NCBI RefSeq assembly: GCF_001545075.1
Contig: NZ_FCOB02000009.1
Coordinates: 124,001 to 188,000 of the forward strand
From: Caballeronia ptereochthonis
GTDB taxonomy: Bacteria; Pseudomonadota; Gammaproteobacteria; Burkholderiales; Burkholderiaceae
Length of the DNA: 64,000 nt
Reading direction: 5' to 3'
Under the pieces are notes generated by a model. The model was not told the origin of the DNA. It made no database searches and saw only the letters and a program-made list of their open reading frames with translations. The translations under genes and the position numbers were made by a program. This document shows positions 45,594 through 54,598 of this stretch, piece after piece; the first letter of the stretch is position 1, and the number at the start of each line of letters is the position of its first letter.

Positions 45594-47098
45594 GCGCGCG
45601 CGCCGGGGTCCGACACGGAAAGCGCGGGCGGCAGCGAGGGGTGTCCGGACAGCAGACCCGTCGGGCCGATAAAGCCTTCGCTGATATGCAGGCCGCGCGA
45701 GTCGATGGTGAGCCGGCGGATCGTCGAATCGTGCGAGCCCTCGCGCTGCTTCACGATCGACACCATGCGATAGAGCGCGGAGTTCGCCTCGACATAGCGC
45801 ATCAGCACGATGTTCTCCGTCATCGCGGAGGCGCGCAGCGTGATGGGCGGCCCCGAATCGCCGTAGAGCGGCAGTTCTTCCGTGAGGACGGTCGTGACGC
45901 CGGCCTCGCGCAGACGGTGCGAAAGCGCGTTCAAGAAGAGCCCGAAGCGCTCCGTGCGGTTCGCGGACTGACGGAATCCGTCGACGCCGTCGACCACGAG
46001 CCGCGACGCTTTGGCGCGCCGCACCGCGCCGATCAGCTCCACGGCGAGCTCGTCGATGGCCAGTTCGACGGCGGGATGCCAGTGGACCGTGAGCCGTCCG
46101 TCCTGCAGGGCCGGCGCGAGATCGATGCCAATCGACTGCGCCTTGGCGATGAGCCGCTCCGGCGACTCGTAGAAACCGAAATAGACGCAGCGTTCGCCCC
46201 GGTCGACGCCCGCCTGCAGAAACTTGAGCGACAGGAGCGTCTTGCCGACGCCCGACGGCCCGATGAGCGTGGTCGTCGAGCCGCGCACGACGCCGCCGCC
46301 CAGCATCTGGTCGAAATCGGGAAACGCGAAGCCGAGCCGGCTCTTGAAGTCCGGCATGTCCTGCTCGTTGGCCGCCGACGACTCGATGCGCGGAAAGGTC
46401 ACCAGACCTTCCTCGGTGATCTTGAAGAAGTGCTTGCCGAGCAGGTGATCGCGGGCGCGCAGCTTGTGAACCTCGATTTCGCGCGCGCGCCGCATGCCGG
46501 TGTTGTAGCGGTTCAGTTCGATGAGCCCATCGACGAGCGTGTGCTCCGGATGCGGCTCGTTGCCCGAGAGCGGTGCGAGGATCAGCGTCGTGCAGCGCGC
46601 GGCGCTCACGAACGCGGAGAGCTCATGGATGAACTGCGAGAGCTCGAGCTCGGTCGAGCTGAACTCGCGGGCGCTGCGAAATCCGTCGATGACCATGAAG
46701 CGCGGGCGGTTCGTCTTGATCGTCGAGGCGATCAGCGCGAGAAAGCCGGAGAGGCCGTCGCGCATCAGCTCGTGATAGCCCGAGACGAAGAGCATGCGGT
46801 CCGAAATGGCGTCGGCGTTGTAGAACGACAGCCCCTTCAGATGCGACAGGAGCTTGGTGTGCGACTCCGCGATCAGCGTGATGTACAGCACCATGTCGCC
46901 CTGATTCACGCGGTGGAAGCCGATCTGCGAGGAGAGGATCGTCTTTCCCGCGCCCGCCATCCCTTCGATCAGATACAGGCCGCCTTCGACGAGGCCGCCG
47001 CCCAGAATGTCGTCGAGGCCTGCGACGCCGGTCGTCACGTTGCCGTTGTCGACGGGTTGCCTGGCGGGATCGGTCGATAGGTTGTCGTCTTGAATCAT
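45590..47098 (-). CDS. KaiC-like tandem RecA-fold ATPase (second copy)
   Basis: A 502-residue protein of two KaiC/RecA domains. Each domain starts with a GVAGLDDILGGGL-type or AFPDFDQMLGGGV leader; Walker A motifs are GMAGAGKTI and GPSGVGKTL; Walker B regions read PRFMVIDGFRS and RLVVDGVDGF. It is well diverged from the copy at 11550-13067, so this is not a recent duplication. No canonical ribosome-binding site is seen before ATG 47098; a more distant start near 47182 is possible. No kaiA or kaiB homologue is in the window, so a clock role is not supported. Confidence 0.88.
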   Translation of the reverse strand: MIQDDNLSTDPARQPVDNGNVTTGVAGLDDILGGGLVEGGLYLIEGMAGAGKTILSSQIGFHRVNQGDMVLYITLIAESHTKLLSHLKGLSFYNADAISDRMLFVSGYHELMRDGLSGFLALIASTIKTNRPRFMVIDGFRSAREFSSTELELSQFIHELSAFVSAARCTTLILAPLSGNEPHPEHTLVDGLIELNRYNTGMRRAREIEVHKLRARDHLLGKHFFKITEEGLVTFPRIESSAANEQDMPDFKSRLGFAFPDFDQMLGGGVVRGSTTTLIGPSGVGKTLLSLKFLQAGVDRGERCVYFGFYESPERLIAKAQSIGIDLAPALQDGRLTVHWHPAVELAIDELAVELIGAVRRAKASRLVVDGVDGFRQSANRTERFGLFLNALSHRLREAGVTTVLTEELPLYGDSGPPITLRASAMTENIVLMRYVEANSALYRMVSIVKQREGSHDSTIRRLTIDSRGLHISEGFIGPTGLLSGHPSLPPALSVSDPGARA

Positions 47099-47493
47099 GG
47101 CATTTTCGTTTTTACTTGGCGGACCGGCTTCTGGCGAAGGCGAATTATGGCTGTTTCTGGTCAAGCTGTGTTCGCTGGCCATCCCGTCATACCCGCGGCG
47201 CGCGCGTTCGTCCGTGCTTCTCGGCTCGTCCGGACGCTCCATTGGGGTGCGCCTCCGCCGTGTCCGGATAACCAGGCGAGTACCTCTCGTTTGCATTTTT
47301 CACGCCCGCCCGGCGCGCCGCTCGTTCGGCGGCTTTCGTTAATCAGCGCGCATCAGACGCAATTGAGAACCCTCTCATGGTCAGCCGGCCCGACAACTGT
47401 TGAAATAGCGAACCATGTCGTACACGGGCGCCGCGCGTTTTCCGGCTGCTCCATCCTGGCGCTGACCGCGCCGTTCTTTGCCTTCTCTTTGCC
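47099..47493. other. Intergenic region upstream of the second KaiC-like gene
   Basis: About 395 bases holding divergent regulatory sequence for the KaiC-like gene (minus) and the small secreted protein (plus). Long frames cross it but have no ribosome-binding sites or recognised families. Confidence 0.4.
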
Positions 47494-47772
47494 ATGTACC
47501 GTTCGCACTCGATTCCGGGCGCTCTCGCGCTCGCTGCCTGCCTTTTGGCCTTTTTCGCCGCATCTTCCGCTTCGGTTCATGCAAGCGAGCCGCTGCCCGA
47601 TGCGCGCATTCTTTCGGCGGCGCCATTCGTATTTCAGGCCGACAGCGGGATTTTTTCGCGCATGCCCGGCGATACGTCGGACACCAACATCTTCAAGCCG
47701 CGCGACACCATGCGCAGCGCCCGTGAAACACGGTCGCCGAACGACCGTTTCAAGGGCCGACTGATGCTCTGA
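47494..47772 (+). CDS. Small secreted hypothetical protein
   Basis: A 92-residue protein with a signal peptide (MYRSHSIPGALALAACLLAF, then FAASSASVHA-SE). The mature part of about 60 residues is polar with a basic end (TMRSARETRSPNDRFKGRL) and no cysteines. Composition and codon use fit a real gene, but no good ribosome-binding site precedes the ATG and I recognise no family. It precedes the DUF2968 gene on the same strand by 113 bp. Confidence 0.5.
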   Translation: MYRSHSIPGALALAACLLAFFAASSASVHASEPLPDARILSAAPFVFQADSGIFSRMPGDTSDTNIFKPRDTMRSARETRSPNDRFKGRLML

Positions 47773-47885
47773 ATTTGCGCGCGTTCATCGCGTTCGAATA
47801 AAGCATTCGATCGTCTGGAAATGACGGGTTTTGAAAGTCATAATCCATTCCGGGCGACATGCTTTGTCGATACGGGATAATCGCA

Positions 47886-48530
47886 ATGAAGCGTCTTGTA
47901 ATTGCACAAATCGCGCTGAGCGCGGCCATTTTGCTTGCCGCGCTCACGCCGGCTTCGGCTGCGGGCGATACGCGCCCCGAGCAATCAGCGAATGGTCCGG
48001 AAAATCCCGGTGCCGCGACCAATGGCGATGTCGCCGAACTCGAGGCGTTGATCTCCGCCGGAAAAATCACCGAGCTGCGCAGGACCTTGAACGGCAGCTA
48101 CGGCGCGACGCTTTCGTATTATCCCGAGATAATGATTTATTACGTCGCGCTGTTTCAGCAGAATAAATTCTGGCGGGTATTCAAGACGCAGAATGACGTG
48201 CGCGCCGAGGCGGTCTATTCGGATTTCTCGAAATCGACCGCGACGCTCGCCGACGCGGAAATCCGGCGCATCCGGCTGGAAGCGGAAACGGCCTATGCCG
48301 ACAGGCAGATCGCGGCTCAGCAGGCACGCGCCAATCGCCTGCAGGCGGATCTCGATATCGCTCACGCGCAGCAAAGCCAGGTAGCGGATCATCAGCAGGA
48401 GCAGCAGAACGCGATTCGCGAGCTGCGCACCGAACAGGCCGCCGCGCAGGCTCAGCTGCGCGCGCTGCAACTGCGGGTTCAGGCGCTGCAGAAGCAGGCC
48501 GACGGCGATCTTCCCGTGCCGTCGAAATGA
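47886..48530 (+). CDS. DUF2968 family exported protein
   Basis: A 214-residue protein with a signal peptide (MKRLVIAQIALSAAILLAAL, cleavage near ASAAG). The DUF2968 region covers VAELEALISAGKITELRRTL, GSYGATLSYYPEIMIYYVAL and FQQNKFWRVFKTQNDVRAEA (about residues 48-105). The C-terminal 90 residues form a long Gln/Ala coiled coil (ADRQIAAQQARANRLQADLD onward). The domain is largely restricted to Burkholderiales and has no assigned activity; an envelope role is likely. This gene is among the best taxonomic markers in the window. Confidence 0.83.
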   Translation: MKRLVIAQIALSAAILLAALTPASAAGDTRPEQSANGPENPGAATNGDVAELEALISAGKITELRRTLNGSYGATLSYYPEIMIYYVALFQQNKFWRVFKTQNDVRAEAVYSDFSKSTATLADAEIRRIRLEAETAYADRQIAAQQARANRLQADLDIAHAQQSQVADHQQEQQNAIRELRTEQAAAQAQLRALQLRVQALQKQADGDLPVPSK

Positions 48531-48546
48531 GGCGGCCGCGGACTGT

Positions 48547-49062
48547 TCAGAACAATGCGAGCTGCTCGCGTCCCGGCCCGCCTTCGAGCGTGAGCAGATG
48601 ACGCTTGCGCTCCACGCCGCCGGCGTATCCGGTCAACTCTCCGTCGCCGCCGATCACGCGGTGGCACGGCACGATGATCGCCACCGGATTGCGCCCGTTC
48701 GCACCGCCGACCGCGCGCGAGGCGCCGGGCGGCAAACCGAGCCTGCGGGCGAGATCACCGTAAGTCCAGGCGTCGCCGAAAGGAATCTCCCGCAGCAGGT
48801 CCCAGACGCGCCGCTGAAAATCGGTGCCGCCGAGCCGCAACGCGACGGAAAATTCCCTGCGCGCGCCGGCAAAATACTCGCCGATCTGCTCGCGCGCCAC
48901 CGCGATCACGCGCGATGCCGGCGCGGTTTCGGACAGCGCGGGCTCGGGCACGCCGGCGGGGAAATGCTTCTGGCCGACGAAAAACAGTCCCGTCAGTGCG
49001 TCGTTCTCGGCGCGATACAGGATGTGCCCGAGCGGGCTCGGGCCGACATGACATTCGATCAC
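48547..49062 (-). CDS. ogt: Methylated-DNA-protein-cysteine methyltransferase (O6-alkylguanine repair)
   Basis: A 171-residue DNA repair protein that transfers the alkyl group from O6-alkylguanine to its own Cys. The active-site motif VPCHRVIGGDGELTGYAGG is complete and the Arg finger and helix-turn-helix region FQRRVWDLLREIPFGDAWTY and GLPPGASRAVGGANGRNP are in place. The N-terminal domain (MIECHVGPSPLGHILYRAEN) resembles Ogt, not Ada. The start is GTG 49062, supported by CGGAGGA six bases upstream; the upstream open frame has no conserved sequence. It lies alone, convergent with the DUF2968 gene. Confidence 0.9.
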   Translation of the reverse strand: MIECHVGPSPLGHILYRAENDALTGLFFVGQKHFPAGVPEPALSETAPASRVIAVAREQIGEYFAGARREFSVALRLGGTDFQRRVWDLLREIPFGDAWTYGDLARRLGLPPGASRAVGGANGRNPVAIIVPCHRVIGGDGELTGYAGGVERKRHLLTLEGGPGREQLALF

Positions 49063-49129
49063 TTCGATCCTCCGCGCGGCCGCCGGTCCGGCGTGCGACC
49101 GCTCTCCGCCTGCACCATTGTGGAGCGCG

Positions 49130-49390
49130 TCAAATGAACGGGTTGTCGGCGGTGCCGGTCGGCGCGCCCGGCTCGTCCGGCAGCTTCGCGGGCAACGACG
49201 CATCGTTCTGCAGGTTTTCCACGATCGCGCCGAGGGCCTTGTAGAACGCGAGCGCGTTCGCGAGCCCGGCCTTGTCACGGGCGATCGTCAGATCGCCGCT
49301 GATCGTCAGGCGGGTCTTGCCGTTCACGATGTTGATCGCATCGCCGGCGATGTTCATCACGTCGGTATCGTTCGCAAATGGCTTAAACAC
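49130..49390 (-). CDS. Hypothetical protein downstream of the nuclease gene
   Basis: An 86-residue protein: MFKPFANDTDVMNIAGDAIN then IVNGKTRLTISGDLTIARDK and a helical segment AGLANALAFYKALGAIVENL, ending in a Pro-rich tail. No signal peptide. Its start overlaps the end of the nuclease gene by 8 bp, so it is translationally coupled and could be an immunity or cofactor protein of the nuclease. I know similar conserved small proteins in Burkholderia without assigned function. Confidence 0.7.
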   Translation of the reverse strand: MFKPFANDTDVMNIAGDAINIVNGKTRLTISGDLTIARDKAGLANALAFYKALGAIVENLQNDASLPAKLPDEPGAPTGTADNPFI

Positions 49391-50141
49391 CTCTCAGTCC
49401 TCCGATTCGCTGGTCCTTCAGTCCGTCCGGTATGCCGGGAAACGCGAGGCCGCTCATCGCTTCGAGCTCGCGGATGGTCTTCATCGTGTACGTGCTGGTC
49501 GGCGTATTCTCCACCACGACGGCGAACGCGATCTGACGCTGCGGCAGATAGACCACCTTGTAGAGCTGCGACGGCACGAACACGCGCGACTCGCCGATCG
49601 TCTGCAACTGGCGTCCCGAGAAGAGCGGTCCGGTGACGACATAGGCTTCGCCCGATTCCTCCGTCAGCCTGCGCACGGCTTCCTCGATGCGCGACCAGAT
49701 GCGCCGGTTGTTCGACGGATCCTGCGGCACGATGTTCGCGAGCGAGAACGATTCGGCCATGCCTTTCTTGCTTGCGCGATCGCCAGCGGGGCTCATGTGG
49801 CCGCGGTCGAAGCCGCTCCTCTTGTAGTCGGCGAGTTGCGCGCTTTCGCCGGGCGGCAGCCGCTTCTCGACGAAGAAGCGATTGGTGCGCGTGTTGTTCT
49901 TCGCCTGATCGATGCCTTGGGCGGTCAGATGTTCCGCCGACCAGAGCGGCCCGTGCGTGATGCCGGAGTGAAGCAGGGCGAAGTCGGAGTAGCAGATTTC
50001 CTGCGTGGCCGCGCGCATCTTCGAATTGACGACGACGGGTTCGCGGCCGTTCGGGCTGAACTGCGGGCACTCGCTCGCGGCGGCGCTGAGGCACGCCAGG
50101 CCGAGAAGCGCGGCGGCGAATGCCTTGATGCGAAATTGCAT
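49383..50141 (-). CDS. Exported DNA/RNA non-specific endonuclease
   Basis: A 252-residue nuclease of the NUC1/Serratia nuclease family. The catalytic signature GFDRGHMSPAGDRAS (His in DRGH) lies near residue 107, and NIVPQDPSNNRRIWSRIEEA supplies the magnesium-site Asn and the conserved Arg region. The signal peptide is MQFRIKAFAAALLGLACLSA with cleavage near AAAS-E. It should be secreted or periplasmic and degrade both DNA and RNA for nutrient scavenging. A small gene overlaps its 3-prime end and could protect the cell or assist folding. Confidence 0.88.
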   Translation of the reverse strand: MQFRIKAFAAALLGLACLSAAASECPQFSPNGREPVVVNSKMRAATQEICYSDFALLHSGITHGPLWSAEHLTAQGIDQAKNNTRTNRFFVEKRLPPGESAQLADYKRSGFDRGHMSPAGDRASKKGMAESFSLANIVPQDPSNNRRIWSRIEEAVRRLTEESGEAYVVTGPLFSGRQLQTIGESRVFVPSQLYKVVYLPQRQIAFAVVVENTPTSTYTMKTIRELEAMSGLAFPGIPDGLKDQRIGGLRGV

Positions 50142-50307
50142 GCTGGTTGGTCCGTGCTGAATGCGATGCGTGAATCCATGCCGCCGCGTCGCATCCTTGC
50201 GCGGCGATCGGGGCCGCAAAGTATAAGGGCAGGTGGCGGCGCGCGGGGGCGCATCGAATTCAGGCGCGCTAGAATGCGTCGGGCCGACGTCATCTCGAAA
50301 TTCGAAC

Positions 50308-51390
50308 ATGAATCCCACGCGCAGCAAGCTGTCCGTCGTCCGATCCCTGATGTTGTCTTTCATGGCGTGTCTCGCGATGTCCGTCGCGTCTCAGGCATGC
50401 GCCGACGAAGCGTCCGCCGCGCAGCCGGGCGGCAACGATGGCCCTGCCTACGGCCCGGAGCTGGAGGGCTTCGACTATCCGTATCCGGTCGCGCGCTTCG
50501 CGCTCACGTCGCAGCGTCAGGTCGTGCGCATGGCCTACATGGATGTGCATCCGCCGCATCCGAACGGCCGCACGGCAGTACTGCTGCACGGCAAGAACTT
50601 CTGTTCGGCGACGTGGAAGCAGACCATCGAAACGCTGACCGATGCGGGCTATCGCGTGATCGCGCCGGATCAGATCGGCTTTTGCAAGTCCACCAAGCCC
50701 GCGCGCTATCAGTACAGCTTCCAGCAGCTCGCGCGCAACACGCATGCGTTGCTTGCCGCGCTCGGGGTGTCGCGCGCGACGCTCATCGCGCATTCGACGG
50801 GCGGCATGCTCGCCGTGCGCTACGCGCTCATGTATCCGCGCGAGACGGAGCAACTGGTGCTCGTCAATCCGATCGGGCTCGAGGACTGGAAGGCGAAGGG
50901 CGTGCCGTCCATCTCGATCGACGACTGGTACGCGCGCGAACTGAAGACGAGCGCCGACGGCATCCGCCGCTACGAGACGAGCACGTACTACTCGGGACAA
51001 TGGCGTGCCGACTACGAACCGTGGGTGCAGATGCTCGCGGGCATGTATCGCGGGCCGGGCAAGGACATCGTCGCGTGGAACTCGGCGCTCCTCTACGACA
51101 TGATCTACACGCAGCCGGTCGTCTACGAGTTCGACCAATTGAAGACGCCGACGCTGCTGCTCATCGGCGACAAGGACAACACCGCAATCGGCAAGGACCT
51201 CGCCCCGCCGGAAATCCGCCCGACGCTCGGCCGCTATCCGGATCTCGCGAAGCTGGCGAAGGAGCGCATCGAGGGGGCGAAGCTCGTCGAGTTTCCGGAA
51301 CTCGGGCACGCGCCGCAGATGCAGGATCCAGCCGCGTTTCACAAGGCGCTGCTCGACGGCCTTGCCGCGCTGAAGCCGAAAGCGGAGTGA
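50308..51390 (+). CDS. Exported alpha/beta-fold hydrolase
   Basis: A 360-residue alpha/beta hydrolase. The N-terminus MNPTRSKLSVVRSLMLSFMA continues to a signal cleavage near SQACA. Catalytic residues: Ser in LIAHSTGGMLAVRYAL, Asp in LLLIGDKDNTAIG and His in ELGHAPQMQD; the oxyanion region is VLLHGKNFCSATW. The cap domain between strands 6 and 7 is typical. It is probably an esterase or epoxide-hydrolase-like enzyme of the periplasm. The stop lies one base from the stop of the convergent MATE gene. Confidence 0.85.
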   Translation: MNPTRSKLSVVRSLMLSFMACLAMSVASQACADEASAAQPGGNDGPAYGPELEGFDYPYPVARFALTSQRQVVRMAYMDVHPPHPNGRTAVLLHGKNFCSATWKQTIETLTDAGYRVIAPDQIGFCKSTKPARYQYSFQQLARNTHALLAALGVSRATLIAHSTGGMLAVRYALMYPRETEQLVLVNPIGLEDWKAKGVPSISIDDWYARELKTSADGIRRYETSTYYSGQWRADYEPWVQMLAGMYRGPGKDIVAWNSALLYDMIYTQPVVYEFDQLKTPTLLLIGDKDNTAIGKDLAPPEIRPTLGRYPDLAKLAKERIEGAKLVEFPELGHAPQMQDPAAFHKALLDGLAALKPKAE

Positions 51391-51391
51391 C

Positions 51392-52768
51392 TCAGCTTCG
51401 TTCGGGCGCGCACGCCGCGCGCCCGATCGCCGGCACCTGAACCGCCAGCGTGATGCCGCGCGCCACCATGAAGAGAGTGAGCGCGAGCCACAGCCCGTGA
51501 TTGCCGAGCGCTCCCGCGAGCGCCCACGCCGCGAGCAGGAACACCGCGAGCGAGACGGCCATCGCTTTCATGAGCTCGTGCATGCGGGTCGCGCCGATGA
51601 ACACGCCGTCGAGCTGAAAGCCCGCGACGGACGCGAGCGGCAGAATCGACGCCCACGGCAGATAGCGCACGGCCGCCGCATGCACCACCGCCTGATCGGT
51701 GAGCCTGCCGATGATCCACTCGCCGCAGATCCAGTAGACGATGGAGAAGCCGGCCGCGCCGACCGCCGACCAGAGCATCGTGACCTTCACCGCCTGACGG
51801 AACGCGTGACGGTCGCGTGCGCCGGCCGCCGCGCCCACCAGCGCCTCGGCGGCGTGCGCGAAGCCATCGAGCCCGAAGGACATGAAGGTCTGGAAGTTCA
51901 GCAGAACGGCGTTGGCGGCGAGGATCGCATCGCCCTGACGCGCGCCGAGATGCGCGAACCAGCCGTACGAGCCGAGCAGGCATATCGTGCGGATGAAGAT
52001 GTCGCGGTTGATCGCGACGAGACGCCGGAGCGCGTGCGCATCGAGGAGTGCGCGCGGCGCGAGCCGCGGAAGGCCGCGCGGACGCAAGTGCCAGAGTATC
52101 GCGAGGCCGAGCGCGAAGCCGCAGAAATCCGCGGCGGCGGTCGCCGCGCCGATGCCCGCGATGCCCCAGCCGAAGCGATACACGAACAGCAGGACCGCGA
52201 CGATGTTCACCAGATTGATGAAGATCTGCGTGACGAGCGCGAGCCGCACGCGCTGGCAGCCGAGCAGATATCCGAGCACGACATAGTTGCCGAGTGCGAA
52301 CGGCGCGGCCCAGATGCGCGCGTGGCAATACGCGTTCGCGGTGTCCTGCACGGCGACGCTGCCGCCCAGCGCGGCGAGCGCATAGCGGATGATCGGCGCC
52401 TGCAGCGCCAGCACCGCCGCGCCGATGGCGAACGCGAGCAGCAGCGCGCGCAGCACGCTCGCGCGCAACGCTTCGTCGTCGCGGGCGCCGAAGGCTTGCG
52501 CGACGAGTCCCGTCGTGCCCATGCGCAGAAAGCCGAAGCCCCAGAACACGAAACTGAACACCAGCCCGCCGAGCGCGACACCGCCCAGGTACTGCGGCCC
52601 GTCGAGATGGCCGGCGACGGCCGTGTCCACCGCGCCGAGAATCGGTTGCGTGAGATTGGCGAGGACGATCGGAAAGGCGAGCATCAACACGCGCTTGTGC
52701 CAGTGCACGGGCAGCGCGGCTTCCTGCGGGGCATCTTCGTTCGAATGGTCTTGCGGGGCGGTCTGCAC
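51392..52768 (-). CDS. MATE-family multidrug/organic-cation efflux transporter
   Basis: A 458-residue inner-membrane protein with 12 helices in two MATE repeats. Helix 1 has LAFPIVLANLTQPILGAVDT, with the cation-site Asp in AVDTAVAGHL, and the second half begins with RDIFIRTICLLGSYGWFAHL. The DinF/NorM-like pattern is clear. MATE pumps export cationic drugs or metabolites in exchange for Na+ or H+. It lies on the minus strand, its stop adjacent to that of the alpha/beta hydrolase, and upstream is the divergent ynfA gene. Confidence 0.88.
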   Translation of the reverse strand: MQTAPQDHSNEDAPQEAALPVHWHKRVLMLAFPIVLANLTQPILGAVDTAVAGHLDGPQYLGGVALGGLVFSFVFWGFGFLRMGTTGLVAQAFGARDDEALRASVLRALLLAFAIGAAVLALQAPIIRYALAALGGSVAVQDTANAYCHARIWAAPFALGNYVVLGYLLGCQRVRLALVTQIFINLVNIVAVLLFVYRFGWGIAGIGAATAAADFCGFALGLAILWHLRPRGLPRLAPRALLDAHALRRLVAINRDIFIRTICLLGSYGWFAHLGARQGDAILAANAVLLNFQTFMSFGLDGFAHAAEALVGAAAGARDRHAFRQAVKVTMLWSAVGAAGFSIVYWICGEWIIGRLTDQAVVHAAAVRYLPWASILPLASVAGFQLDGVFIGATRMHELMKAMAVSLAVFLLAAWALAGALGNHGLWLALTLFMVARGITLAVQVPAIGRAACAPERS

Positions 52769-52862
52769 GTAGGTCGAACGCGCGTTCGTGCGCGCGTTTC
52801 ATGGCAAAGGCGTCATTGTCCGGAGCGGACGCGGGCCGCGCAACCTCGCACGAGAGCCGATA

Positions 52863-53192
52863 ATGCGCGTCATGAAAACATTCGCGCTCTATGTCGTGAC
52901 GGCCGTCGCCGAGATCGCCGGCTGCTACTTTCCCTATCGATGGCTCAAGGAGGGCGGCTCGCCATGGCTCGTCGTGCCAGGCGCGCTGTCGCTCGCGCTG
53001 TTCGCGTGGCTGCTGACGCTGCACGACACGGCGGCGGGACGCATCTATGCGGCGTACGGCGGCGTGTATATCGGCGTGGCGATCGCGTGGCTGTGGGCCG
53101 TCGACCGCATCCGGCCGACGGCGTGGGATCTCGCGGGCGCGGCGATCGCGCTCGTCGGCATGGGCGTGATCGCGTTTCAGCCGCGGGTCTGA
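52863..53192 (+). CDS. ynfA: YnfA family membrane protein
   Basis: A 109-residue protein of four membrane helices, typical YnfA/UPF0060: [80 protein letters not shown]. It is related to small multidrug-resistance proteins, and efflux of cationic dyes has been reported for some members. The start is ATG 52863; an internal ATG at 52872 is an alternative. It is convergent with the DUF2891 gene, six bases apart. Confidence 0.88.
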   Translation: MRVMKTFALYVVTAVAEIAGCYFPYRWLKEGGSPWLVVPGALSLALFAWLLTLHDTAAGRIYAAYGGVYIGVAIAWLWAVDRIRPTAWDLAGAAIALVGMGVIAFQPRV

Positions 53193-53198
53193 AACGCC

Positions 53199-54221
53199 TC
53201 AGGCTTCCAGCGCGAGCAGCGCGAACGTCGCCAGCCAGTGCTCGCCCATGTAGTCGCCTGCGACATGCGCGATGCCCGAGGCCAGATGCCCGTTCGCGCT
53301 GGCCTCGAGCACCGCGATGCGCGCATCGCCCGCCGGCAGCGCCCGCGCGATCGTACGCTGACACCACGCGCGGCTCAGATTCAGGCCGTCGAGGTGCGCG
53401 AGCTTGCCGTCGCTGCGGTCGGTGACGGTGGCGGGCGTGAAAAGCGTTGCCGGCTCGCGTTCGGCCAGTCGCGGCAAGAACCGGTCGAGCCAGCCGACGA
53501 AGCGCCCGTCCGGCAGCACATGCCGCATCAGGACCGCTTCCATCAGCGACGGCGAGAGGAACTCGTCGCCCGCCGGCTCCCATGCCTGACAGCCTGCGTC
53601 CTTTTCGAACCAGCGCAAGGCCGTTTCCGTCAGCAGGCGCTCGAAATCCGCATCCTTCACCGTGCGCGCATAACCGAGCGCGAGCGTCAACGCGAACGCC
53701 ATGTTGAAGTGCGTCCCGACCCGCAGCGGATAGGTCGACTTCGGCAGGAATTCGGTGAAGCGCGCGACGAACGCATCGGCGAGCGGCTGGAGCGTGCAGG
53801 CCCAGCGCGCGCCGTCGCCGGACTGCATCGAGCGAAGCTGGCCCGCCAGCGCGAGCAGCCACGCCCAGCCGTAGGGCCGCTCGAAGCCGCGCGCGGCGGG
53901 GCGCTGCAGATAGGCGACTTCGGCCGCGACGTTCGCATCGGTGAAATGCTCGTCGATCACGGCGCGCATCCGCGGCGCCTCGGGCAAATCGGGAAAGCGC
54001 CCGACCAGGCGCGCAATCAGCCAGTAACCGTGCACGCAGGAATGCCAGTCGAAGCTGCCGTAGAAAACCGGATGCAGCGCGCGCGGGCTCTGCACGTCCG
54101 CCGCGCTCGCCATGACGTGATCCAGTTTGTTCGGATACTCGCGCGTCAGGTGGCCGAGCGCGACTTGCGCGAATTTCGACGCGAGCGCGGCGTCGAGGGC
54201 GATCGGTGCGTGTTGGTTCAT
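53199..54221 (-). CDS. DUF2891 family protein
   Basis: A 340-residue cytoplasmic protein of the DUF2891 family. The conserved start of the domain is visible: KFAQVALGHLTREYPNKLDH, PVFYGSFDWHSCVHGYWLIA and THFNMAFALTLALGYARTVK, with DEFLSPSLMEAVLMRHVLPD near residue 215 and ANGHLASGIAHVAGDYMGEH at the end. The family looks like an alpha/alpha-toroid enzyme but the reaction is unknown. GAGGACC precedes ATG 54221. The inverted repeat 54259-54279 just upstream may be its operator. Confidence 0.85.
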   Translation of the reverse strand: MNQHAPIALDAALASKFAQVALGHLTREYPNKLDHVMASAADVQSPRALHPVFYGSFDWHSCVHGYWLIARLVGRFPDLPEAPRMRAVIDEHFTDANVAAEVAYLQRPAARGFERPYGWAWLLALAGQLRSMQSGDGARWACTLQPLADAFVARFTEFLPKSTYPLRVGTHFNMAFALTLALGYARTVKDADFERLLTETALRWFEKDAGCQAWEPAGDEFLSPSLMEAVLMRHVLPDGRFVGWLDRFLPRLAEREPATLFTPATVTDRSDGKLAHLDGLNLSRAWCQRTIARALPAGDARIAVLEASANGHLASGIAHVAGDYMGEHWLATFALLALEA

Positions 54222-54598
54222 GCGGTCCTCGCGTGTGCGGGTCATCGATTCCGAGACTTTATCGATAAAAACTCGATAAGGTCTCTTCTCAGGGTAATTA
54301 CCTAAATCGACGATCGCGCCGGGCTTTCGTAGTCATCTCGAAAGACGTGCATAAAGCTGCTACAAGGCCGGCGAATGCTTTTGGGACAAGCCTCGGCGGG
54401 CTTCCGGCGTCAGCGCGTGCGGCAGCGGCAACGCGCATTTTCGGCCCGCAAAGCCCTCCGTTTCATGCCCGACGATCACGCGCCTTTGCGCGGATCGTCG
54501 TATAAACTTGCGCCCGAACGCCGCCAAGAGCGCCCGGACCGGGGTCGCACGAGCCCCGGGAAAAGCATCCAGTCAGTGATCAAGAGCCAAGAAACAAT
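54222..54598. other. Divergent promoter region of DUF2891 and kgtP
   Basis: About 377 bases. At 54259-54279 TTATCGA-N7-TCGATAA forms a perfect 7-bp inverted repeat in an AT-rich patch, a plausible regulator site 38 bp from the DUF2891 start. No other gene is supported. A GC-rich frame of 75 codons running into kgtP lacks a ribosome-binding site. Confidence 0.5.
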
